From assembly GCA_024752435.1 (NCBI GenBank), contig CP103025.1, forward strand, positions 2,683,348 to 2,747,347: DNA of 64,000 nucleotides, read 5' to 3'. The notes beneath the pieces were generated by a model that was given only the letters and a program-made list of their open reading frames with translations, was not told the origin of the DNA and did not search any database. This document shows positions 48,361 through 61,114 of this stretch, piece by piece. Both the position numbers and the translations under genes were made by a program. Source of the DNA: Allantophomopsis cytisporea. Its lineage: Eukaryota > Ascomycota > Leotiomycetes > Phacidiales > Phacidiaceae. Every line of letters begins with the position of its first letter. Position 1 is the stretch's first letter.

Positions 48361-48955
48361 AATATATATAAAGATACTTTATACTATAAGTTATATTCCT
48401 AGTGCTCGGGACCGCTAGATTCGGCGGGGTTTAGCGCCGTTTTATACCGCCGCGAGTACCTACGCAAATAGGCTAAGGCGGTACCTTTAAACATCGACCC
48501 CTACGAATTTATTACTCCTATATTCAACTCTATAGGCCGGTACCCTCTAGATATTGAGGATCGATATACTACAACTTACTAACTCTGCTCTTTTCTGTTA
48601 CCTTTCTTGTCATCAATATATAATAACAACTAGAACTGCCTTTTTTCTCGACAAGATTCAACAGGCAACATAAATCGGCGCTCCCTCACGATATATAAAT
48701 ACTCGCGGGCTTTACTTTACTCAAGGTAGCTTCTTCAAGAAATTGCAATTTCTCTTTGAAATCCCGGATTTCTTCTTTTGTTTTGTTCTGACTTCTTTCT
48801 ACCTATACGAACTCGACGCTGTTTACCTTGTAACAATTTGTTTACCTAGTTGTCTGCTACCGAGTATAATCTTCAACTTATTACTATATAAACGCCAGAT
48901 AGATTATAACTAAACCAAATATTTCAATACTACAGCAAAACCCTTAAGACCTTAT
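48361..48955. other. Leader region of the DUF3435 relic, with a 16-bp perfect palindrome
   Basis: AGAAATTGCAATTTCT at 48738-48753 is a perfect palindrome. A TATATAAATA lies about 45 bases before it (near 48690). The first 200 bases are GC-richer (GGACCGCTAG..GGCGGGGTTTAGCGCCG) than the surrounding AT-rich DNA. No gene is visible; it may be the 5' leader or end of the recombinase-bearing element. Confidence 0.4.
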
Positions 48956-51430
48956 ACAAAACTTCTATAGCTTTATCAATAACTATAATAGAGTCGCTAA
49001 GCAGCTATAAAAACCCAAGTCTATACTAGAAGATTACTAAGCTTTGACGAACCGACTTAACAATACCGGATTACTAGCTAGAAAGGACGCTAATACTACT
49101 AAAGATAATATCGATGGTATAAAGAGGAAATAGATAAAGTATTGCTTATAAGGCTTTACATATCTGGTTAAAAACTGACGAATTAAACTTTTGCAAGTTT
49201 ATATATAAATAAGATTAGCAGAAATCCCTCTAGAATTGCAACAAGGGGTCTACAATAGTATTTCTCTGTTATCTATATAACAACTGTCGTATACAGAAGT
49301 TTAACTCTATATATTAGTACTTGCTATAGTTTAAGCAGCTTTACAATCGAGTAAATAGCCGGTATATAGATATAAACAATATAAAGGAAGCTTTAAAGGT
49401 TGGTTGCTACAATCCTTCTACTTATTAAAACTATAAACTAATTTAAATTCTCTAGTATCTCGATACTATATTAGCTAACGAATATAACTTTAATCGAACT
49501 TTAAAAGCCAAGCTAGTCCTTAAGGCAGACAATATCCTTCTCTTCTTTATATATTACTAGGCCTGTAATATATTAGCTTTCCCGATAGAAGATTAACGCC
49601 TAGTACTAGCAACAATTATATTGATTTCAATCTATACAGGCTGTCGGCTAGTAGAGTTAGTTAATACTTTTAAGAATAAGTCTATAGTTAGAAGAAACTC
49701 AAACCTCGATACTTCTTATTATCAAGGTATAAATAAAGATTCTAACGAAGAGAACTCTAAACCTAAAGACCTAGATGATCTTGATTATAACTAAGAGGAT
49801 CCTTAGTCTAACCTTAGAAATAGCGAATACAACAAAGAAACTATACAAACCGTTTGCTTAACGAGAATATATAAAGTACTTTGCTATAAAGATATCCGGT
49901 TGTAGATTGTACGCAATCCCGAAGAAGGAAAGAGAGATCTTCTTGCAATAGAAATCTTATTATCCTATTATAAAGGTACTAACAGGAAACCCAAGCTGTA
50001 TATTGAAAAGCCTCCTAACACTGAACTTAACTAATACTCTATTTTTAGAACGACTTTTTTGTTTTATAAAGAGACTCTTCTAATCTTTTGTTCTATCGGT
50101 TATATACTAGCTATTGCAATTAGAGATAATACAATCGAAGTTGAAGGATAGATTAGAGTAGAGCCCTTCTTCTAGACCAACCTATAATACCCGGACAAAG
50201 CTATACTAGTTTACTAGAAGCTAGAATTGCAAAAGACTCTAATCTTTCGACAAGCTATATATATACCTAACGGCTTTACGCTTTCGATATACAAAGTACT
50301 CTGCTATTTTACGTACACGTATTATCTTGATCGTCTCGGTTAGGCTGCTAGATTTGAGTAGAAGCTTACAAGCTACTACTTTTGACGAGGCACGGGTAAT
50401 ATAGTAGATAGTAAATATATTGCTGTCTTCTATTAGTTTATATACTAATACCTACAAAGGAGCTACTACAGTAGCTATATATAATTAGGTTTTAAATTAT
50501 AATCCTTAGACTAGAGTCTTCTCTAGATTGTATATCAACAAGAAGGTCCGGTTTATCGTCTAGGATATAGTTTTAAACCAACCTACAAATATCGGACTAC
50601 TCTGTGCTTTTACCTATATAAGTTTTATATACGATCTTTGTATACCTTTTAATATACCTAATAATATTCTCGAGACCCTCCTGCCCGATCTAGAAATTGC
50701 TAAGTTAGAGGCAAAACGCGTAGAACTCTGCTTAGCAATTAAGATATAGTATAAGTATATAACTCAAGCTGCTAGAACCGACATTAGAGTTGAATACTTA
50801 AAGCTCTAAAGAAAGATTGCTTCGCTAGAGAAAACGTGTTTCAAGTAGATTAAGAAGGAGTACCGTCGGGACTATTTCTATTGTATTTACAACGAAACGA
50901 TGAAAAGGCAGCTTGAAAAGCTTTTGATAGAGGAATATGTTGAACCTTTTGTACAATATTAGTTCCCTAAACGAATTTAGCTTTAGCAAATTATATATAA
51001 CCTTTCTAAAGACGGTGATATATATAGCATAGTTGCTCGCCGAATCTGTGCTATTAACACAATAATAGCATTGTTTTATCGGCAAGAACCTCTACGTTGT
51101 ATAGTATACTCTACAAAGTTACACTAAAGTTATTCCCCCGAAGTCTTTGTACTACCCGAGCTTTTCCCTCTTGTATACTAAAAGACTCAATACATTATTT
51201 GCATCGGAAATATACGTCTGCCTTACAATCAGCGGATAAGAATATTTACTCGTACATTAAAGATAATGATATATATTGAAAGATACCTGGAAGAAGTCCT
51301 AGGGAATAATCAATACTACTGCGATCATCTAGTTTGTTAGTCCGACGGCGTGATTCTCGAGAATATTGTATACTTCAAAAATTATGTTTAGACAGTGTAT
51401 ATTATTCGCCTTCGGAATTGCTAGTCTTGT
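48956..51430 (+). pseudogene. DUF3435 tyrosine-recombinase (Starship-captain-like) gene, RIP-damaged
   Basis: The translated text matches the layout of fungal DUF3435 proteins: FPIED-x-RLVLATIILISIYTGCRLVEL (the TGxR arginine), VLCYKDIRL-x-IVRNPEEGKRDLLA, LLSYYKGTNRKPK, YYLDRLG-x-AARFE, LTSYYF-x-RGTGNIVD (second catalytic arginine area), then ICIGNIRLPYNQR and a C-terminal C2H2-like finger (CDHLVC-x-SDGVILENIVYFKNYV). Frame is kept from at least 49579 to 50400, with TAG/TAA stops replacing Trp and Gln. A one-base shift or an intron lies between 50400 and 50880; the last 500 bases are in one frame. DUF3435 tyrosine recombinases mobilise Starship giant transposons, but other DUF3435 genes are not captains. 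It is dead here. The start is approximate. Confidence 0.65.
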
Positions 51431-51694
51431 TTTAAGTTATATTTTAATGTTTATACTGTTCTTCCCTCTTTTTCTTGATGTTCTATAAGTATATAACCTA
51501 TAGGAAAGAGCCGCCTCTACTTATAAAAACCTCTATATACAAGATCCATTCAATTAGTGATTTGTAGAATAGATGAAGAACGGAGATTGGTAGCTAAATT
51601 ACAGTCTTTTATATATGCGTAGACTTCCGCGTACAAAACCTATAGCTTCAGGGGCTACAGAAATGTGGAATTATTTCAATATAAATTGTATAAG

Positions 51695-51900
51695 TTGCTT
51701 TCTGTCTACGACAAAAGACGAATTAAAGATAGCAAAGACAGGCTGCTGCTAGATTTATATTCGTGGGTCTGAAAGACAAGAAATTTCAGGGCTGGTAGAT
51801 GAACAATAATCTCCATCTGTTTTGGGTTCACGGAGACTCTGGAAAAAGGAAGACTATGCTTGCTGTCCTCCTAATCCTACATGCCCCCAACTATACAAAG
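51695..51900 (+). pseudogene. NACHT-domain fragment of a HET-E/NLR-type protein
   Basis: After one frameshift the text reads KRRIKDSKDRLLLDLYSWV, then DKKFQGW-x-MNNNLHLFWV, then the Walker A loop HGDSGKRKTMLAV. This matches the stretch before and at the P-loop of HET-E-like fungal NLRs (..FQxWxxxxxxxLLWIxGDPGKGKTML). A TAG replaces a Trp. Nothing further of the NACHT domain is found, so it is a short fragment. Confidence 0.5.
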
Positions 51901-51971
51901 GAGAAAGCCAGAAGCGAAGCAAGAAGCCAACAATTGTAATATAATGAAATGAAACCTAATAAAGGGCTCAA

Positions 51972-52200
51972 TCAGCCAGCAGTACTCTGCGATGTAGACA
52001 CGGCATTTTCTGGAGTTGTACTTGTCAACCCCATATCCTCGAATTCCCTTCATAGGCTCTGTCGATCTCTTCCTTTATCTTTTGAATAGGTAATGCTCGG
52101 GCGACGACCCAATAAGCCATTCCCACAGCTCGGCAAAAGCGAACAAGGCCTAGCGAGTGAAGGTTATATATGATGCAAAGACCCGCACATTCAAATCGGT
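51972..52200 (-). other. Truncated 3' end of an unknown gene
   Basis: On the - strand an open stretch without its own ATG reads LGLVRFCRAVGMAYWVVARALP, then KIKEEIDRAYEGNSRIWGLTS, and stops at 51972. It looks like a membrane segment followed by a hydrophilic tail. It lies between the NACHT fragment and the ABC transporter, is not part of either, and has no recognisable family. Confidence 0.25.
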
Positions 52201-52448
52201 GCATTCAGTTTAGTTTAAAAAATTGCGTCTTGTCCTTCCATTCTTGAGGTCTCTTCCATTTTATAAACACTGTTCCAGCCAGTCCACCATGCTCGCACAA
52301 GTGGTAGAGGACTATTACGAAGCAACTATAGGATAAGCACTTACAAGTGCAGCTCAACACAGTGATCCAAGGAATGATCTGTCTCAGTAAAGCCACTACC
52401 TGAGCAGTAATCACTTAAGTATCTCTATACTATAACCTTCAACAGGCT

Positions 52449-55400
52449 CTATATAGCTGTATAGAGACTCCTAAATTCCGAATGCCTCCCAAGCAAAGCC
52501 CTTGGACTATCGCATTCAACAAGATTACCATGCTTCAAAAGGACCACGCGGTCGAATTGATCAATATATTGGAAACGATGAACAACGGCGATAATGGTCT
52601 GCTGAACAAACTCCCTCTTAATAACGTCTTGCATGACAGCTTCCGTTTCCGAGTCGACACTGTAATTGAAGAATCAGATTATCTAATAACCAGCACGGAA
52701 GGGCAAAACGGGAAGAAAAGAGGTGATGATCGAGAAAGAAGCAGTCGTCATACCTGCTGGTGGCCTCATCTGTAATCAAAATGGGGCTTTGCACCACAAT
52801 GGCCCGAGCCAGTGCCAGCAACTGCCTTTCCCCAACAGACCAGTCAGATGCCAATAATTCCATTTCGAGTCCTCCGTTCGCATTGATTCGCTTCCACAAG
52901 CCAATCTTCTTGATTGCCGACTCGATATCTTCATTAGATACGCGCTGATGAGGGTCGATATTGAACCTGACAGTGCCTGGCATAAAGAACGGGTCTTGAG
53001 GGATGACATTGATTCGCGAGCGAATATCATTTCGCTCAAACGTCGACAGATCCATGCCATCTATCACGACACGACCATGTTGGATTTCGATCATTTGAAG
53101 AAGAGCCATGACCAAGGATGTTTTGCCGCTGCCAGATAGGCCGCAGACCGCAATCTTTTCCCCCGAAGCAACGATTAAAGACAAGTTCTTCAAAACAGGT
53201 GTTGTCTCTTGACTATTGCACTTGTTAGCTTATCCTTGATTCCCATCGACTATAGTGGTCAAGAAAAGGGGAGGATCCTACCTATATCCAGCTGTCACAT
53301 CTTCAAACTTGATAACACCATGAGAAGGCCAATCATACCTAGGAGGAGGCTGAGAACTTAAAGGACGCTCTTCCGACGGTGTATCCCGAACAAAATCTTT
53401 AACGCGCGATACCGCACCAACAGACGTTTCTAACATTGTCCAGGATTTGATGGATTGAGTCAGGGCCTGGTTAAATGTCAACGCCAGATTCAGCGCAACA
53501 CCTATAGAGCCAGCGCTAAACCTATCTGTCAGGGAAGTCGTCATAGCCACGAGAATTACTACAATTGCTCCTACCACCAAGTCCAAGACCAGTGTAAGCC
53601 ACTGTTGAATGCAGAATAGCATATAGAATGGCTTCTGCGACTGATTCAGTATGATTTGATTTTGCTCCTGGAAACGCGACTCCCAGTTGAAGGCTCGAAC
53701 GGTTGAGATGCCTCTAACAGTCTCTAAGAAGTGCGTATAGAGCGGTGCCTTGGCCTCAATATCCAGCAATCGAACTTGGCGGGATGTGCGTAGGTAGTAC
53801 AGTTGGACAAGGAACAAGACTATTGCAAGGAATGGAACAGACACTGCCAGATACTTCCCAATAGCACACAGGATACCCAATTTGATGAAACATGTGAAAG
53901 CTCCTGGTAAAGACTCATATTAGCCTCATTTTAGTCATACTCAGGACGTTCGTACCTGTAGCAAAATTGACAGCGTACAAGGGGAGATTCATGTCAATAA
54001 GCGCCATATCTTGACTAAATCTAAAGAAGAAGTATAATTAGCATTTCTTGAAAACCGGCGAAAGCTTTACAAAATTTCAGTACCTGTTGGTTGTTGACCC
54101 CGTGTCTGTCGTTTGGAAGAAACTAAAGGGTGCCCTGTAGCACGATAATTTCATTAAACCTGCAAGAGCTTAGTAGCGTAAGTATATGCCAACTTACCTC
54201 AGAGTTGACCTTAAAAGGTTCGAGTGTAGATTTAGAGCGGTATTATTGATGATTGTAACAAAAAGCAGCCTAGTCAAGTTAGTTCCTTACTTTTATATCA
54301 AACAGTGGGATACATACCAGCAGGCTACGATGATGCCCAGAAGCGACAAACCAAAGAGCAAGGCGTAAATACCAAGGTACATTCCTAACTGTTTATTTGG
54401 ATCTTGTTCATTTGCCTCTACCCACCACTGAAGCCACAGAACTAGAAGAGGAAGTTAGCTTCTGCCTTATCTTTGGAACAAGATGATTTTCGGAGAGCCA
54501 CTTACCCGCAAAATTAGTACTAAAAGCTTCAACTCCGGTAAAAATGGCAAAGAGGATTGTAGGACTGAATCCCGCACTTCGACAGTAATAAAGATAAACA
54601 GACCAGGTGCCATCTCTTCTCGAATGTTTGGTATCAGTCGTGACTACTTCCTCTGCGACGTCGCTGATATTGATCTGGAGTTTGTCTAGGTCTTCGACAA
54701 TTGCAAGCTCCACAACCGACGACGTAGAATCATTTTCAACAACTGTCAATAATTTTGCAGCTATCTCTGGCGTTCGCGTGAGTATTTCCTCATATGATCC
54801 CTGATGAGTAACTCTTCCGTCATCTAGGACGATGATATCATCTGCATAAGAAATCATGCTCACTAATGATTATTAGCTTAATGTGCGATTATACAAGCTT
54901 GTTCGTTGTATCTTTTGGACTCACGGGTATGTGTAGCAAGAACTACTGATATTCCAGCCTTACAGAAATAGCCTTCTTTGCTGAAAAGGCAGGAAGTAAT
55001 CAGACTTATACTCTTTAGATCGAGTCCGCTGAACACGTCGTCCAGGATCACAACCGGGAGCCTAGAGTACACAGCACGGGCAAGAGCCTAAAGGCGGAAA
55101 CGCGATCGTATTAGTACTAGTACCTGTATCACACTTGTATTGACAATAACAAGAAGAATAAAAAAGCACTAACAACTCGTTGCTTTTGTCCTCCACTTAG
55201 CGAAACACCGTTACTCCCGGCCATGTACATATCACCTCCAGGGATCTTTGTTAGGTCATCTTCAAGACCGCAAGTCGAGATGGTAAATTCATACCATGCA
55301 TGATCGAATTCCGATCCACCGGTGATATTATGGCGGATGGTATTGTTCATGATCCATGGGCTCTGGGAACAGTACGCAGCGTTTGACAGTGGTGCCGTCG

Positions 55401-57687
55401 TTAAACCGTTTTTCAGTGTCGTTTCGCCAAGAATACTTTCGATCAAGGCCGACTTCCCGGATCCAACAGGGCCAACAATCATGCTAATTCCTTTTTGAAT
55501 ACCAAGATTCAAACCATGAAGCACGATTTTAGTTTCTGGGGACCAAGAGATATCTGCGTTCTTGAATATCGCTAAGGAGGTATCAGAAAAGATAGTTGTC
55601 TGGTGACCTTGCAGCTCCACTACACCGGTTGAAAAGTCACCAAGCGACAGTGTTGGAGTTGATGAACTTGCCAGAGGTGCAGATTCCTTCAGGCAATACG
55701 CCTCAATACGCTCAAAGCAGGCAACAGCCTGCAGGAGAGATGGCATGGCTTGACAAAATGTGAGAAGGGGACTCGTCAGAAGAGCAATCAAAGAGAGAGA
55801 GGTAAATGCCTGAGCAAAATCTAGCGACCCATCTTTGCTTACAACTGATATAATGGCGTATATAGCAAAGGTAGCAAAAGGAGCAAAGTCCAAAGGCATA
55901 TTAGCTGGACACATGTCAGTCAATCAGTCCCTAACGTTCTTTTTTCTTCTGTCTTGGGGACTTCTTACAGAGAGCAATTTGCCATACAAGTAGTTTCCGA
56001 AATCGCCTTGAAGTCTTCAACTCGATTTTTCGCAATTTCGAGACCACGGTGAACAAAATGTTAGTGAGTCCTAGCATCTTTACAGCTTTCATGTCACCTA
56101 GCATGCTAGAGGTGATTGCTAGTCTCTTCTCCACACTCTCCATCCATTGCTTTTGGGCATTTCCGGAACGAGTTGACACTGGCACCATTGCTAGGACGGA
56201 TCCTGCAACGAAGAATTAGACAACTGGGTAAATAAAAAATCTTTGAAGGCCCAATGACGAGGGGGTATACAACATAATAAATTCCACAGGAAATGTAAGT
56301 ATATCACTTACCTATAGAGATAACGACCGGGGCAATGCAAGCGACAAAAACCTGACGCTCTAATAACCAGATTGCAACTCCGACTTCTAGGATTGACGCC
56401 CATGCTTCATGGATAGACCTTAAATTAGCAACGATCCGTTCAACATCAGTGCCCATTAACGTAATAGCTGCTTTATCTTTCACGTCATCGGCTTTCAACA
56501 GAGTTGTTTGTCTATAGATCATTGAGATAAGTCCAGATCGTATCATAGTATTAAATCGGTATGTTTGACGCCAGTATACTGCAGTTGAAATCTTCTCCAG
56601 CTATCAGTACTATAGAACTCCAAAGTTGCGTAGCCAGTACTTACTGCTAGACCCAGATATACAAGCACGTATGCTCCTATAAGCGCCTGTCCATAGTTCT
56701 TGGATTTAGCTGTTCTGGAACTTCCTATGTAGTTCACCGTCGCTGTAATGAGGAAAGGCTGACAAAATGTGAATGCGGACAGAACAAGACGAGGCAGAAT
56801 CCCAGAAAGATAAGACCATTGATATGCGCGGAGAGAAGCTCGGAGTAAACGACGACGACCTTTTACCGAATCCCAGGCTAATTGTAGTTTTTCCCCAGCC
56901 GTTTGTCCTTGAAGGTCATCATCAACATCGGGCATGTCCTGGACTCGGAGGGTCTTTGAACATCCCATTTTGAAGAATGGGAGAACCCATATGAAGAAAC
57001 TTCGACCCCAGAAACCACAGATTTGTTCGCGTGTTACCTTCTGATACAGCGGCCGCAAGAGCTTGGTCTTCCTGGCCGATTCCGCACATGCCATTGCTGT
57101 TGTGAAGATAACAATAGTTGTCCATAGACCTCTGCAAGTATCGACGGATGGGATCAGCCATAGTGAGCGTAATCGAGGTAGTGCGAGGATGCTTGACGTG
57201 GAGAAATAGATCACAAGGATGTTGGAAGGGTCGATGGAGCGTTGGTCTTCCACGAAAGAGAGAAACGTCGCTGCGAAAGTTAAGATAATATTGAGAATTC
57301 CTGACGTTGTTGATAGCCTGGTATGGAGGGGCGATGTCTTGACTTGGAAAACTGTAAATAATACATGGAGAACGAACAGCACCGCTAGAAGCGACTTTGA
57401 TAGACCGGTGTCAGTCAGGAGCAATCATTGAGATCGGGGGATAAGCAATATATTCAAAAGGAATTTACCAATTTATAGATAGCCAGCTGGTAGGATGTCA
57501 ATTTCACTGGCGCATTTCGAAGGAAATAGAGTCGCGGTGGTAGAACCAACAGGAACAACGCTGCTGGAAGGGCTGTGAAGAAGGCGTCCTCGAATAATAG
57601 TGTAAAGTCAAAGGAACGACAGTCGATGTTGACTCGGGGACCAACTTGATTATCACTGTGCATAGAGCAGTCTGAATTTATAGGCAT
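52449..57687 (-). CDS. ABCC-type (MRP-like) full ABC transporter, 1,446 aa, 14 exons
   Basis: Exons: 57687-57469, 57394-56645, 56594-56312, 56202-55969, 55904-55174, 55087-54925, 54862-54506, 54441-54318, 54269-54198, 54134-54084, 54020-53956, 53903-53282, 53212-52754, 52659-52449. They total 4,341 nt, and every junction keeps frame. Architecture is TMD0, TMD1, NBD1, TMD2, NBD2. NBD1 has Walker A GPVGSGKS (about residue 640), signature LSGGQKQR and Walker B VVILDDVFSGLD. NBD2 has Walker A GLSGSGKT (about 1250), a signature-like WSVGERQLLALARA, Walker B ILITDEATSSVD and H-loop VVHRF. The asymmetry in NBD1 (D after Walker B rather than E) is normal for ABCC. Acceptors at 54135 and 56595 were chosen to keep STLRAPFSFF and VYWRQTYRF. 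The gene is intact despite dead transposons on both sides. It is divergent from an MFS transporter; together they look like an efflux pair for organic anions or toxins. Confidence 0.92.
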
Positions 57688-58172
57688 AACTAGAAGTTTG
57701 CGAAGTAAATTCAATGGTCGACATCAAAGAGGTGAATATGTAAAATGCGGTATCTTGACTGTTAGAACTGACCATGTAGCCCTTTTATGGCCCGTTCATA
57801 AAAAGGGCCGTATGATAAGTGATGGTTAGTACTGCGTAAACGCCGCCCAATACAAAGTAAGACTAGGGCTGATGCATGTACAGAATAGGCAGGTACAACT
57901 AATCAGCACGTATGTGATTGCATGCGCGACAAATTAAGTAGTCCTCAAATAGGATAAGACTGAACTCTACTGATAATGATTAGGAAACCAAGCAGGGGGT
58001 GCGTACACTTTTCTCATACTCGCACTAGCGTCAGCTTTGCTTGTATATTGGTAATTCCTCGTAACTCAAGGCTTTGCTCTCTTTCTACTTATATCAAACA
58101 CCAAAACCCGCCGCAACATCGTAACAAAAATTCTTCCATCTCTAAACCATAAAAAAACAATCAAAACCCGTT
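57688..58172. promoter_or_regulatory. 485-bp shared divergent promoter of the ABCC and MFS genes
   Basis: Only 485 bases separate the two ATGs, so one control region probably serves both genes. The MFS side has a pyrimidine-rich leader and an A-rich stretch (ACCATAAAAAAACAATCAAAACCCG) right before its ATG. I see no named operator. Confidence 0.5.
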
Positions 58173-59976
58173 ATGGATGATTACAACGAAACAACGCGTC
58201 TGCTAGACCCAGATCCAAATTCTGCACCGGAAGCAAGAAATTTGCGCGGCAGTGAGCGCACGAGATCCACCAGCGCGCTGCACACCATTCTGTCTATCAG
58301 TCTCATCATCCTCATCATAGATATAGGAAGCAACATCGCAGCGGCACCTCAGACCGCTATACTGGAAGGAATTATCTGTGACAAGTACTACGCTCCTCTA
58401 GGGCCGGCTGGTTCCGCAGACCATTCTGATAGCCAGAGATGCAAGATTGAGCCTGTGCAGAGCGAGCTAGCTATTATCAACGGTTGGAGAGATACATTTG
58501 AGACGATTCCCGGTAATCCACTGTATTTGTTATCTTCTTTGACTGATCTGTCTTATATTAATCGTTTTGATGTTCAGGGATCCTGTTTGCTATTCCTTAT
58601 GGCACTCTTGCTGATCATATCGGGCGCAGAAAGGTCTTGCTGCTCGCTATTTTGGGCTGTTTACTCGGTGACTGTTGGACCCGGCTTATTTGTAAGTCCA
58701 ATATTGCCAAGTTTGTCGAATGTCTACAGCAGATATAGAGAAGTTCCCAAAATACTGAAAATATCATAGGTTGGTTTCCTAATATTTTCCCAATTCGCTT
58801 GGTATGGATTTCGGGTGCATGGCAATCTATTGGCGGAGGAGCAACAACAATGAATTCTATGTTCTTCGTTATGGTAGCTGATGTGTGTCCTGCTGCAAGA
58901 AGGTAAGTAATCTACCTGCAATTTCCTATCAAATGCGAGAAAAAATGGTAGAGACTGACAGGTGAGCAGAACTACTGCTTTCTCACAGATTCATGCCGCT
59001 GTTCTTGTATCAGAATTCCTATCCGTGCCGGTCGGCGCTGCTCTGATGTCTGTCAATCCATGGATTCCATATATGGGCTCTTCTGTCATTATGGTCTTTG
59101 GAATCAGCCTGGCTATATTTCTCATCCCAGAAACTTTTCCGAGTACAAAGGACAGAGAATTGCGCGACCAAAGCAACGAGGCGGCAAGTATTCTTTCACA
59201 AGATGCTCGGGCAGACCCAAAATCATTTCTGGGTTATGTATGCACGGAGTTAGTTAAGATGAACGAGGCTTGTCGTTGGTTGAAGCGAAATGCAGGTATG
59301 GTGCTGATTCTGTCCTCTTTCTTTGTCTCCCAGTTGGGGCGACAAGCAGGGGCACTAGTTCTACAGTACTCCTCGAAAAAGTTCCATTGGACTTTTGCCA
59401 AGGTAAGAAACATCCCAAGCAGAAAAGGGCAGTCCTTACGCCTGGAGTGACTAACCATGAATCCTATAGGCATCATACCTGATTTCCCTTCGCGCTGCTG
59501 TGAATTTGCTAGTTCTTGCAGCCTTGATTCCAGCACTATCTAATATCTTCACGACACAGCTGAAAATTGACGGAGTGATGAAAGATAAGCGACTGACGCA
59601 GATTAGCGGCGCACTTCTGGTAACAGGGTCAATAGCAATTTTCCTCGCAGCATCACCAATCCTGCTGATTATAGGCCAAATACTGTTTGCTCTTGGGTTC
59701 GCATTTGGAGTCACGGCGCGAAGCCTTGTGACGAGTTTGGTTGAGCAGAAGCATCTGGGGGCTGTATATACCGGGATATCAGTCACCTCATATGCTGGGA
59801 TATTGGTTGGCGGACCTTTGCTCGCGAACTCCTTCCGGTGGGGAATGCGGCTGGGGAATTTTTGGATGGGATTGCCTTTCCTCGTCGCTGCAGGCCTGTT
59901 TATGCTAGCATTTATTGCTGTATCCCTTACAAGGCTGCCTCGTAGAGAGGGATCTATTGTCAGGATTTGCACCTGA
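58173..59976 (+). CDS. MFS transporter, 508 aa, five exons
   Basis: Exons 58173-58512, 58578-58691, 58770-58902, 58970-59402 and 59470-59976 sum to 1,527 nt with matching phases. The protein has a hydrophilic N-terminus, about 12 membrane segments, and the MFS motif A GTLADHIGRRKV in loop 2-3 (built across intron 1). The central loop between TM6 and TM7 is long and charged (PSTKDRELRDQSNEAASI). It fits drug/metabolite exporter-type MFS proteins found near fungal secondary-metabolism or detoxification genes. It shares its promoter with the ABCC gene, suggesting joint induction. Substrate unknown. The gene is intact and lies only 1.3 kb from the RIP-damaged end. Confidence 0.88.
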
Positions 59977-60765
59977 CATCGGTTCGTTGACGGGTAGGAA
60001 GGGAAGCAATGTCTAGTCATGTGACCATCACGTAGACGTCACGTGACGAGAGGTAAGGAAGGATCGCGGAACCTGACGGAAAGCTTTGTAAAACCTGCTT
60101 TGAGAAACCAAGGAGTAGTAGCCTCAGGTACTCTTTATATATATAAAAGCTTCTTACTACTCTTTCCTTTCTCTTCTCTCTTTAGCTTTAGATTTTCTAA
60201 TTACTACTACTACATCGATTCTATTCTATATATAAATATAATACAATCTAAAGCTTACCCAACTTCAATTACTCCCTTTAAATTATCAAGGTATAATCTT
60301 CATCAACTTTTACTTTTACTAGAAGAATACTTAGTACCTAATAAAAGACTTTAGACTAGTCTACTACTATAAAACTAGATATACCCAACATTAAAGATAT
60401 TATACCTTCTACTTGTAGTAGTAGCAAATACTATTAGCAATAAAAAAGCAGGATTTATACTCTTCCTTTTAATATAGAAGACCTTTAAAGCTATAAAGAA
60501 GAAAACCAACTTATTTGCAAATATTTCAATATTGAAGCAGATTTTAAACTAGCCTAGGAATTTAAATGCTTTAGTAACCTCTTAGAATTTAAAGAAAGTA
60601 AATAGAAATTATTGTTTACTAACTTGAAGGTAGCTATAAGTTACTATGCTATTTTAATCTAATACTATATTCTATTGGCAAATATATTTCTTGTTTGTAC
60701 GCCTATACAAATAATACGCGGCTGTATATACGGAATGTATACCCGCTAGCTAGCAAATATATTCC
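59977..60765 (+). pseudogene. RIP-damaged relic of an unrecognised protein
   Basis: After a TATATATATAAAAG at about 60137, one frame near 60440-60720 reads as protein with TAG at Trp-like places: SSFNIEDL, KEENQLICKYFNIEADFKLA, EFKCFSNLLEFKESK, KLLFTNLKVAISYYAILI. No family is recognised. The AT-rich character and stops match the other transposon relics in the window. Confidence 0.35.
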
Positions 60766-61114
60766 CCAAACGCTAAGCCTAAACGTCCTCGCTAAAATTT
60801 TGTAGCGCCAAAACATCCTTGCTAACGCTTGTGTAATATCCTCGCTAAATTCTCCTATACAAAATAGTACGGCCGCATATATTAGCGAGATTGCTAGCGT
60901 CGGGATCCTTGATAATTATATACTTCCCATCTATACTTTTGCTAAAGTCTAAATTATAGCAGGTTGCAAAAATACGCTCGCTAAATATACATCCTAACGT
61001 ACCCTGCTGTACACAGGCAAAACGTCTTTGCCAAACGTCCTCGCCAAACGTGCTTTTCTAATATACCCTAGTATATACAGGCAAAACGTCCTTGCTAAAC
61101 GTCCTTGCCAAAGG
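60766..61114. repeat. Subtelomeric field of short AAACGTCCTYGCY repeats
   Basis: The motif AAACGTCCTTGCT / AAACGTCCTCGCC and one-base variants recurs at least eight times, partly in direct tandem (e.g. near 61018-61055 and 61082-61112), with looser copies such as AAACATCCTTGCTAACG between. The field sits directly upstream of the telomere-linked frame. Confidence 0.6.

Noticed and set aside
52449..57687. Two separate half-size ABC genes
   Set aside because: Fourteen exons with matching splice phases sum to a multiple of three and give one continuous TMD0-TMD1-NBD1-TMD2-NBD2 protein.
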